DNA from: Actinomycetota bacterium
Lineage (GTDB): Bacteria > Actinomycetota > Acidimicrobiia > Acidimicrobiales > Ilumatobacteraceae
Assembly: GCA_018882725.1 (NCBI GenBank)
Contig: VERK01000037.1
Coordinates: forward strand, 1-13,312
DNA: 13,312 bases
Direction of reading: 5' to 3'
The translations under genes and the position numbers were made by a program. Each line of letters starts with the position of its first letter. Within the stretch, counting starts at the first letter, position 1. The notes under the pieces were generated by a model. It was not told the origin of the DNA. It saw only the letters and a list, made by a program, of their open reading frames with translations, and did not search any database. Positions 7,969-13,135 of this stretch are shown piece by piece.

Positions 7969-7969
7969 C

Positions 7970-8845
7970 TCAGGCCTCGATGCTCTGTCGGCGCCGCTGC
8001 TGCACTGCCACGACCACGGCCACCAACACGACCGCACCGAACACCACCGCGAGGAGAGCGCGGTTGTCGTCGATCCATTGCTGAATGGCCTCTTGCCAAT
8101 CGAGAACGTTGCCCGTGAGTTGGTCGTCGTAACGCTCGCGGATGTCGTTGTACCAGTACCAGGCGAGGTACAAGCCCGACACGATCATCACTACGGCCGA
8201 GGCCAACTCGACGTACTTCATTCCGGTGCGCAAGAACTTGAGCAGTCCACCTTGAGCGACAGCCAGTGACACGGTGAGAGCAGTGACGAGTAGTGACATG
8301 GCCAATCCGTACAACGCGATGGCGACCAGACCGGTGGCAAATCCTTCGGTGTCGATGGTTCCGAGCACGGTGGCCGAGAACGGGCCGATGGTGCAACCGA
8401 TCGATGCCACGGCGTAGGCGATACCGAACAAGAACATCGAGAACACCGTGCGATCCTTGGCCCGACCTCCCACGTCGAGTTTGGGTGTGGTGAGAGGAAG
8501 CCGGTAGCCGAACAACATGGCGATACCGAGTCCGACCATGGCCAGGCCGATCACGAGCGACACGTACTTGGCGTTCTGATTGATCCAGTCGGTGAACAGA
8601 CGGCTAATGGAACCCACCAACAAGAACACGCTCATGAACCCGGCCGACAACGACAGACTCACCACTAGCGCGCGGCCCACGGCGCCGTCACGCTGCTCGG
8701 TCGGCCGACCATTGATGCCGAGGTAGTACGTGAGATACGTGGGAAGCAGAACGAACCCGCACGGGTTGACCGCGGCCAAAAGACCGCTGCCGAAACTCAG
8801 CCAGAGCCGATCGGCGGATGACGCGAGCAGGCTCATGACCACCAT
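7970..8845 (-). CDS. ccdA: CcdA/DsbD-type thiol-disulfide transporter
   Basis: Polytopic membrane protein that carries reducing equivalents from cytoplasmic thioredoxin to extracytoplasmic thioredoxin-like proteins, usually for cytochrome c maturation. It has 291 residues. The redox Cys pair is in place: Cys29 in AVNPCGFVLLP and Cys151 in ASIGCTIGPF, each in a duplicated three-helix half. About seven membrane segments are visible, the last (about 262-282) after a hydrophilic segment, ending in a basic tail (QQRRRQ). ATG at 8845 is used, but ATG at 8836 (Met4) is equally possible; neither has a strong Shine-Dalgarno sequence. It lies 12 bases after the tlpA-like gene, its probable redox partner. 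Confidence 0.88.
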   Translation of the reverse strand: MVVMSLLASSADRLWLSFGSGLLAAVNPCGFVLLPTYLTYYLGINGRPTEQRDGAVGRALVVSLSLSAGFMSVFLLVGSISRLFTDWINQNAKYVSLVIGLAMVGLGIAMLFGYRLPLTTPKLDVGGRAKDRTVFSMFLFGIAYAVASIGCTIGPFSATVLGTIDTEGFATGLVAIALYGLAMSLLVTALTVSLAVAQGGLLKFLRTGMKYVELASAVVMIVSGLYLAWYWYNDIRERYDDQLTGNVLDWQEAIQQWIDDNRALLAVVFGAVVLVAVVVAVQQRRRQSIEA

Positions 8846-8857
8846 CTTGTCAGCCCG

Positions 8858-9457
8858 TCAGCCGAGCAGGATCGAGACCGCGTCGCGAATCTCGTCGCTC
8901 GACAGTTCGCCGGCGATCTGATCGATCACGAGGCCGTCACGCGAGACAAGAAGCGTGGTGGGGTAGGTGGCGATGCCATTGGCCACGGTGAACGAGCCGT
9001 TCGGGTCGCGGAACAACTCGTACCCAACACCAACCTCATCAGCGAACGAGGTCATCGTGGCAGCGGAGTCCTGCGGGTTGATACCGATGAAGTCGATGCG
9101 GTCACCGAACTCGGCGAAAGCCGCCTGCAGTGCCGGCATCTCGCGCTTGCACGGCTGACAGGTGGAGTACCAGAGATTGATGAGTACCGGTCGCCCGCGC
9201 GACAACAGATCATCGACCGTGATCGCGGTACCGTCGGCGGTCTCCAGAACGGCCTGACTCAATCGGCTGCCGGCCAAGTCTTCGTTCACCGCGATTCCGG
9301 GCTCTTGGTACACGCCTGGCTGATCGAGCACCACCGAGTCGACGTCGTCGTTGCTGCTCCGTGCGATGAGAGTGACCGCAACGAAGAGAATCACGGCGCC
9401 AGCGGCGATGATCGTGAGGACGCGGCGCAGATTCGTTCGCGAGGAGGGCGAAGTCAC
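8858..9457 (-). CDS. TlpA/ResA-like membrane-anchored thioredoxin
   Basis: Extracytoplasmic thiol-disulfide oxidoreductase of 199 residues. A short basic N-terminus (RTNLRR) precedes one membrane segment at about 13-31, giving an N-in, domain-out topology without an obvious cleavage site. The thioredoxin fold follows, with LWYSTCQPCKREMP (Cys100, Cys103), FIGINPQD and the cis-proline loop ATYPTT (Pro166). The AhpC/TSA-like central insertion is typical of TlpA/ResA. ResA-type proteins reduce apocytochrome c haem-binding cysteines, drawing electrons from CcdA, which is the next gene. GTG at 9457 follows a TAGCCT -10-like hexamer by 6 bases and lacks a Shine-Dalgarno sequence. No ccmF/resB-type cytochrome c synthase gene is visible in this window. 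Confidence 0.88.
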   Translation of the reverse strand: MTSPSSRTNLRRVLTIIAAGAVILFVAVTLIARSSNDDVDSVVLDQPGVYQEPGIAVNEDLAGSRLSQAVLETADGTAITVDDLLSRGRPVLINLWYSTCQPCKREMPALQAAFAEFGDRIDFIGINPQDSAATMTSFADEVGVGYELFRDPNGSFTVANGIATYPTTLLVSRDGLVIDQIAGELSSDEIRDAVSILLG

Positions 9458-9463
9458 ACGCTC

Positions 9464-9469
9464 AGGCTA
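9464..9469 (-). promoter_or_regulatory. Putative -10 element of the tlpA-ccdA operon
   Basis: On the minus strand TAGCCT precedes the GTG start by 6 bases, identical to the hexamer upstream of serS. This spacing would make the mRNA leaderless. No clear -35 is present. Confidence 0.5.
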
Positions 9470-9502
9470 GGGACGGATGTTTCGTGGCGGAGTTTCGATG
9501 GA

Positions 9503-9567
9503 GGAGGTCCGGTCGTGACCCGCGTCTCCTGGGGGGAGGAGAGACACGGGCCCCGACCGGATTCTCC
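9503..9567. other. Large imperfect stem-loop between whiB and tlpA
   Basis: The two arms pair in three blocks: GGAG (9503-9506) with CTCC (9564-9567), CCGGTCG (9509-9515) with CGACCGG (9554-9560), and CCCGCGTCTC (9519-9528) with GAGACACGGG (9541-9550, one mismatch). A G-rich loop of 12 bases separates the arms. Together that is about 20 paired bases in 65 nt, interrupted by two small internal loops. An 8-bp inverted repeat (ACGCTCAG 9458-9465, CTGAGCGT 9586-9593) encloses it. There is no T-tract on either side, so it is not a canonical intrinsic terminator. It may end or stabilise the whiB transcript, or be a small structured RNA; this is inference. The rest of the 166-base gap 9458-9623 holds no ORF that I can support. 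Confidence 0.6.
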
Positions 9568-9623
9568 CGGCAATCACGGGCTCGTCTGAGCGTCACCCGC
9601 GATCGAGAACTTGGCGACCCTGA

Positions 9624-10007
9624 TCAGGCGACCCGGATGACGACCTCGTAGTCGGTCTTGTCGTCGGGGTTGGTGATGGAGCGAATGGTGCGGTCTTCGT
9701 CGATCACGAGCGTGGGCCGTGGCAACACCGCCGGGCGGCCGCGTGGCCTCTTGTTCACGACGATCACGCCGTTCTCGAGAAGCTCGCCTCCCCACACTCC
9801 CCACGGCTCGGCACGGTCGAGCGCACCCTGCAGACACGATGCGCTCAACGCACATCGTGAACAGATGGCCTTGGCGCGCGCGATGTCCACCAGGTCGTCG
9901 GAGAAGAACAACGGCGTGAGGGTGCCGTGTCCGTCTCCGCAACGCGCGACCGGAGCCACCGCGATCGCGGTGGTCTCGTCGATGTCGTTGATCTCGATGG
10001 TCGTCAT
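9624..10007 (-). CDS. WhiB-family transcriptional regulator with AT-hook-like motif (WhiB7/WblC-like)
   Basis: Iron-sulfur regulator of the actinobacterial Wbl family, 127 residues. The four cluster cysteines are Cys23, Cys49, Cys52 and Cys58 (CSRCALSASC), followed by the GVWGGE turn (70-75) that contacts the sigma factor in Wbl proteins. About 11 residues later is RPRGRP (87-92), resembling the AT-hook that WhiB7 uses to bind AT-rich DNA. The C-terminal 35 residues (from AVLPRPTLV) are acidic and unassigned. ATG at 10007 follows AGGAG by 6 bases; an upstream in-frame ATG is in poorer context. The gene has no room for its own promoter after the leader terminator at 10042-10080, so expression should depend on readthrough. 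WhiB7-like function (response to ribosome-targeting stress) is inferred from the AT-hook and the leader. Other Wbl members also carry GRP motifs, so orthology is unproven. Confidence 0.88.
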   Translation of the reverse strand: MTTIEINDIDETTAIAVAPVARCGDGHGTLTPLFFSDDLVDIARAKAICSRCALSASCLQGALDRAEPWGVWGGELLENGVIVVNKRPRGRPAVLPRPTLVIDEDRTIRSITNPDDKTDYEVVIRVA

Positions 10008-10041
10008 GGTGATCTCCTGGTTCGTGTGCATTCGTGGCCGG

Positions 10042-10080
10042 AAAAACAAAAGGGCCGCTGGGATTCGGATCCCAGCGGCC
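10042..10080 (-). terminator. Intrinsic terminator in the whiB leader (attenuator terminator)
   Basis: On the minus strand GGCCGCTGGGAT (10080-10069) pairs perfectly with ATCCCAGCGGCC (10064-10053) around a four-base CCGA loop. C and then TTTTGTTTTT (10051-10042) follow. This is a 12-bp GC-rich stem with a U-tract, the canonical intrinsic terminator form. It lies 34 bases before the whiB ATG and 29 bases after the stop of the upstream ORF, so it terminates transcription before whiB unless it is prevented from forming. Confidence 0.9.
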
Positions 10081-10138
10081 TCGGTGCCTTCTCAGTGCGA
10101 TCTTTCGATCTACGTGAGTGACTCCCCGAGCCGCTGGG
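10071..10138 (-). promoter_or_regulatory. Putative antiterminator pairing in the whiB leader
   Basis: On the minus strand CCCAGCGGC followed by TCGG (10138-10126), inside codons 54-58 of the upstream ORF, can pair with CCGA (10084-10081) and GCCGCTGGG (10079-10071) with one bulged G at 10080. That gives 13 base pairs. The second partner is the 5' arm of the terminator, so the two structures exclude each other. A ribosome moving to the end of the upstream ORF would cover the first segment and favour termination. One stalled earlier would leave it free and favour readthrough into whiB. The complementarity is seen directly; the mechanism is inferred. Confidence 0.7.
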
Positions 10139-10298
10139 GCGGACGCTTCGTGGTGAAGTACTTGGGTGCACATCCCACGGCGGCCATCACGGCGTTATTC
10201 GCGAACATGGCCGGCATGACATACGACTGCCACGAGGACGACGACGAATGACCGGCTGAGCCGGCATGCATCGCAGCGGAGTGGGCCAAAGTCGTCAT
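10110..10298 (-). CDS. Upstream ORF / leader peptide of whiB (62 residues)
   Basis: A 62-codon ORF with ATG at 10298, preceded by an AGGGA about 6 bases upstream, and ending in TAG 29 bases before the whiB terminator. The peptide has five consecutive Ser (residues 18-22, codons TCG/TCC), a hydrophobic Met/Ala-rich middle (about 27-44), then CAPKYFTTKRPPQRLGES. Pro53-Pro54 lie just before the codons (54-58) that form the antiterminator strand. I recognise no domain. It could be a leader peptide whose translation is sensed, or an independent small protein. Its position between a probable promoter and an attenuator argues for the first. Stalling at the Ser run, at Pro-Pro, or anywhere under a translation inhibitor would leave the antiterminator strand exposed. 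Confidence 0.65.
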   Translation of the reverse strand: MTTLAHSAAMHAGSAGHSSSSSWQSYVMPAMFANNAVMAAVGCAPKYFTTKRPPQRLGESLT

Positions 10299-10319
10299 AA
10301 GCGGTCCCTAGGAAACCAG

Positions 10320-10331
10320 GTCGGGCCCGAC
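10320..10331. repeat. 12-bp perfect palindrome GTCGGGCCCGAC
   Basis: Perfect palindrome between the end of the GIY-YIG gene and the whiB leader ORF, about 20 bases upstream of the leader ATG. It could be an operator for a dimeric protein or a chance GC-rich palindrome. It has no loop and no T-tract, so it is a poor terminator. Confidence 0.35.
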
Positions 10332-10332
10332 T

Positions 10333-10360
10333 CCGCAAACGAATTAACGCAAATGACCCT
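10333..10360 (-). promoter_or_regulatory. AT-rich probable promoter region of the whiB leader transcript
   Basis: In a GC-rich region, the minus strand here reads TTGAG...TCATTTGCGTTAATTCG, an AT-rich patch just upstream of the leader ORF and just after the stop of the preceding gene. WhiB7 proteins activate their own promoter through an AT-rich site, so this is the natural candidate. I cannot place -35 and -10 hexamers with standard spacing. Confidence 0.3.
10341..10351 (+). repeat. 11-bp inverted repeat, left copy (GAATTAACGCA)
   Basis: The same 11 bases occur in inverted orientation at 11066-11076. The two copies closely bracket the GIY-YIG gene, 10 bases beyond its stop and touching its start codon. 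Chance 11-mers are not rare over 13 kb, so significance is uncertain. Confidence 0.35.
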
Positions 10361-10361
10361 C

Positions 10362-11066
10362 TCAACTGGGCGTTCGCGGCTCACGTGGAGGTCGGGGGCG
10401 AGCCGGCCGGCGCCGGCCCTGGGCCCACTCGTACCGCTCCGAACCCCCGGTCACGGTGTATCCACGGTTCTCGAGCATGACCCGAGTGAGGGATTCGGCC
10501 TGGAGAGCGGCTTCCTCCGAGAAGAACGGACCTTTGGGGCCGATGTCGGGGCGCCAGGCCCGGAAATAGCGGTGAGCCTCGCGGGAGTACAGGATCCCTG
10601 AGCCGCGACGGACACCTTGGCGATGCTGTTCGATCCGCTCGACCACCGGCTTGGTGGTCTGGCCGACATAGAAGTAGCCGGGGCAGTTGGGTTGATGGCT
10701 GTTGTCGAGCTCGATCACGTAGATGTGCCAGGTGGTCGTGTCGCCGTTGACGGTGAAGCCCCGGGCCATGAGTCGCTGCACGGTGTCGCGATAGCGGCGA
10801 TCGGCCTTGGCCTTGTCGATCGTCGACTTCGGGCTCATCAGGTCGTAGCGGATCTCGCCGTACTGACCCGGATTCTTCGAGCGCTTGCGATTCCAGCGCC
10901 GCTCGAGATCGGATCCGGGTTCGACGATGGTGATTCCGACGAAGAGTCGCGGAATGCTGCGGTGCCGACGCCGAATGTTCGAACGCTCGGTGTCGAGCAT
11001 CTCCACGACCTCGATCCAGTAACGGCTCGGAGCCTTCTTCTCGTGTGCATGTGTATGTGTACGCAT
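10362..11066 (-). CDS. Tandem GIY-YIG-domain protein, second copy with intact catalytic motifs
   Basis: A 234-residue protein whose second half reads as a GIY-YIG nuclease domain of the small Uri/SLX1-like kind: IYVIEL (Tyr116), YFYVGQT (131-137), VERIEQH (Arg144, His148) and QAESL (Glu191), ending in RGYTVTGG. The first half follows the same plan: YWIEVVEML (16-24), LFVGIT (41-46), LERRW (54-58), then RLMARGFTVNG (98-108). In this copy the first catalytic Tyr is Glu19, and no Glu stands at the position aligned with Glu191, so it is probably a non-catalytic duplicate. The C-terminal 20 residues are Arg/Pro-rich, suggesting nucleic acid binding. ATG at 11066 follows AGGAG by 9 bases. The biological role is unknown; repair or mobile-element nucleases share this fold. 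It lies 44 bases after the spermidine-synthase-like gene, on the same strand. Confidence 0.7.
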   Translation of the reverse strand: MRTHTHAHEKKAPSRYWIEVVEMLDTERSNIRRRHRSIPRLFVGITIVEPGSDLERRWNRKRSKNPGQYGEIRYDLMSPKSTIDKAKADRRYRDTVQRLMARGFTVNGDTTTWHIYVIELDNSHQPNCPGYFYVGQTTKPVVERIEQHRQGVRRGSGILYSREAHRYFRAWRPDIGPKGPFFSEEAALQAESLTRVMLENRGYTVTGGSERYEWAQGRRRPARPRPPREPRTPS

Positions 11067-11076
11067 GCGTTAATTC
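11066..11076 (-). repeat. 11-bp inverted repeat, right copy
   Basis: Reads GAATTAACGCA on the minus strand, spanning the ribosome-binding to start-codon interval of the GIY-YIG gene; it is the inverted partner of 10341-10351. It overlaps a 10-bp palindrome ACGCATGCGT at 11061-11070 centred on the start codon. Confidence 0.35.
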
Positions 11077-11084
11077 TCCTGGCC

Positions 11085-11098
11085 GTCGCAATTGCAAC
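11085..11098. promoter_or_regulatory. Near-palindrome upstream of the GIY-YIG gene
   Basis: GTCGCAATTGCAAC is a 14-bp palindrome with one mismatched pair, in the 44-base gap before the GIY-YIG gene. It is AT-richer than its surroundings and placed like an operator, but no regulator is identified. Confidence 0.25.
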
Positions 11099-11110
11099 GT
11101 CAGGACGAGA

Positions 11111-13096
11111 TCAGGCAGCGGCGCGAAGGAAGCGTCGGCCCGAGAGCAAAGCCGCTGTATAGAGCAGCAAAGCGACGAGCAGAAGATTGCGATAACCGAG
11201 AACGAGTGCCGTGTACTCGAGCACGCCACCGACCATCGCACCGATGAGGTTGGCCGCGAAGGCCGTGGTGGAACTACTTGTGGCACGGAAGCGCTGCGCG
11301 AAGATCACGTTGGCGATGAAGATGGGAGCGAACGCAATCGCACACGCGGCGATGAGACGCGGCACCATCGGGAGTCCGAGCAGGCTCGACTGCGGAATGA
11401 GCCAGCCGACCACGATGGCCAGACCGAGTAGCGCATAAGGGATGATCAGGTTCTTGACGGTGAACCTCTGCGACGCGATCACGGCCAGGATCACGGACAC
11501 GAGAACACCGGCGAACACGAGCGCGTTCACGAACCAGGTGGTGCCGAACAACAGTGCGAACTGCACGACGTTCTTGGTCTCGAGCAATAGGAAGGCCACA
11601 CCCATGAAGAACAAGTCGAGGTAGTTGCGCATTCCGCGCAACGGACCACCGACCACCCGCACCAACAACAGTGACACCAACACGATGAGACCGAGGGCCA
11701 CGAGGTAGAAGGTCGGGATCGACGGGTTCTTTAGGTACGGGAAGGGGCGATCGTCGCTGACCGGGTCGGGTGTGGCCGATGTGCGCACCCATTCGTCGTT
11801 GGGCGGGCAATCGACGTTCGATGGCACCTTGCCCACCGTGAGAACAGCCAAGGATGTGCCGTCGAGTTTGGTGACACACGGTGCGTGTCCGAAAGCGTCG
11901 GCCAGCGTGGCGGCGTACCGGTCGACTAGCCAGCCCTCGCGGTACAAGTTGTACATCGCGAAGACACCGTCATCGGTGAGGTGATCGCGGTACGCCTCGG
12001 CCGCCTCCTTCGTGAAGAGGTAACTCTCCAGACGAATGGACGAAGCGCCCTGTACAAGCGTGAGAGAGTCGGGCAACGCGAGAAGGATGAGGTTCCAGTT
12101 CTTGTCGGCTCGCTCGAGGTAGGCGCGGCCGTCGTCGACGTGCGTGTCGACGCGCGGATCGTCGTACGGACGGTTGGGATGGTTCTTCTTGGCGAGATCG
12201 AGCAGGCGGTGATCGATCTCGACCGCGTCGACGTGTTGGGCACCGTTCTCCAACGCCACCGCGATGTCGTTACCGCTTCCGGCTCCGATCACGAGGAGAT
12301 CGTCCACCGGAGCATCGGATGCCAAGTGCTCGTACACGGTTTCGTAGACTGGCCAGTCGGTGGACCGTGTCTGGAACCAGTGCGGCACGCCGTTGACGAG
12401 AACCTGAGCGCCGTCGTCGTTCACGCCGTAGTTGGCCTTGTAATACGGGGTCCACAGAACGTTGTCTTCTCGCGACTCGACGCCGAGGGTTCCGAGGAGA
12501 ACCAGGAGTGGAATGCCGACGAGTGCGGTGTCGCGGATCCCCTTCGGCCAGATGGTCCACACCAAGATCGCCGCAGCGATGAGCGACCACACGATGGGAG
12601 GTGTGCCGATGAACGACAAGGCCGTGAAGCCGATGATGCCGAGGAGCGAACCGATGAGGTCGAACTTGTAGGCCTCGAGGTTCTGCAACTGACGGAACGT
12701 GACGGCGATTCCGTTACCGATACAGGCCAAGACCAAGGCGACGGCCAGGAATACGGCAGGTAGTGCGAGTTCGCGGGGTGGGCCCGACGGCTTCAGTTCG
12801 GCACCGAAGAAGATGAGATCGCCTCCGGCCGACTTCACCGTGACGGGCACGTTGTGCACGAAGACGATGAGCGCACCGAGTGCCAGGGGTGTGAACTTCA
12901 GCAGTTCGATACGGCTGCGGTCGGCCCACAAGAACCCGAGACCGATACCGAGAAAGCTGCCCAGCAACACGATGTTCGAGAAGTAGGCGAGGTAGAGGAC
13001 GTTGCCCCCGAGCCAGCGAATGAGAGCCAACTCGACGAACAGCATCAGGAAGCAGAGCGCAACCAAGCGAATGCGCAGCTGACGGGGCGAAGTCAC
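11111..13096 (-). CDS. Multi-pass membrane protein with central spermidine-synthase-like (SAM-fold) domain
   Basis: A 661-residue protein with about six or seven N-terminal membrane segments (residues 10-205), a soluble Rossmann-fold domain (about 215-455), and about seven C-terminal membrane segments (463-655). The soluble domain resembles spermidine synthase/methyltransferase: LLVIGAGSGNDIAV (268-280), DAVEID (290-295), VDDGRAYL (320-327), and a late SDDRPFPYL (447-455) typical of membrane-embedded members. Where true spermidine synthases have the catalytic Asp of the DxxDP motif, this protein has LLALPDS: Ala340 replaces the first Asp, and Asp343 corresponds to the second. Aminopropyl transfer is therefore doubtful; small-molecule binding or another transferase reaction is possible. 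GTG at 13096 has TACCTT 7 bases upstream and no Shine-Dalgarno sequence. Databases usually label such proteins simply 'spermidine synthase'. Confidence 0.75.
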   Translation of the reverse strand: MTSPRQLRIRLVALCFLMLFVELALIRWLGGNVLYLAYFSNIVLLGSFLGIGLGFLWADRSRIELLKFTPLALGALIVFVHNVPVTVKSAGGDLIFFGAELKPSGPPRELALPAVFLAVALVLACIGNGIAVTFRQLQNLEAYKFDLIGSLLGIIGFTALSFIGTPPIVWSLIAAAILVWTIWPKGIRDTALVGIPLLVLLGTLGVESREDNVLWTPYYKANYGVNDDGAQVLVNGVPHWFQTRSTDWPVYETVYEHLASDAPVDDLLVIGAGSGNDIAVALENGAQHVDAVEIDHRLLDLAKKNHPNRPYDDPRVDTHVDDGRAYLERADKNWNLILLALPDSLTLVQGASSIRLESYLFTKEAAEAYRDHLTDDGVFAMYNLYREGWLVDRYAATLADAFGHAPCVTKLDGTSLAVLTVGKVPSNVDCPPNDEWVRTSATPDPVSDDRPFPYLKNPSIPTFYLVALGLIVLVSLLLVRVVGGPLRGMRNYLDLFFMGVAFLLLETKNVVQFALLFGTTWFVNALVFAGVLVSVILAVIASQRFTVKNLIIPYALLGLAIVVGWLIPQSSLLGLPMVPRLIAACAIAFAPIFIANVIFAQRFRATSSSTTAFAANLIGAMVGGVLEYTALVLGYRNLLLVALLLYTAALLSGRRFLRAAA

Positions 13097-13103
13097 GGTG
13101 ACG

Positions 13104-13109
13104 AAGGTA
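13104..13109 (-). promoter_or_regulatory. Putative -10 element of the spermidine-synthase-like gene
   Basis: On the minus strand TACCTT (TANNNT) lies 7 bases before the GTG start, with no Shine-Dalgarno sequence, matching the other leaderless-looking genes in the window. Confidence 0.45.
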
Positions 13110-13135
13110 CTGGATTTTTGCCCATGAGCAGGGAT

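Noticed and set aside
9574..10173. 199-codon minus-strand frame overlapping whiB and its leader
   Set aside because: It is out of frame with whiB, runs through the terminator stem, and shows no domain; whiB with its four Cys is the real gene.
9658..10251. 197-codon plus-strand frame opposite whiB and its leader
   Set aside because: Antisense to whiB and across the attenuator, with no recognisable protein features.
11041..11066. TG-rich repeated stretch (GTGTGCATGTGTATGTGT) as a microsatellite
   Set aside because: It is explained as coding for the His/Thr-rich N-terminus (MRTHTHAHE) of the GIY-YIG protein and is too short to call a repeat element.
10381..11286. 301-codon minus-strand frame overlapping the GIY-YIG gene
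   Set aside because: Out of frame with the GIY-YIG gene and overlapping the end of the next gene; Arg/Pro/Ser-rich shadow translation.
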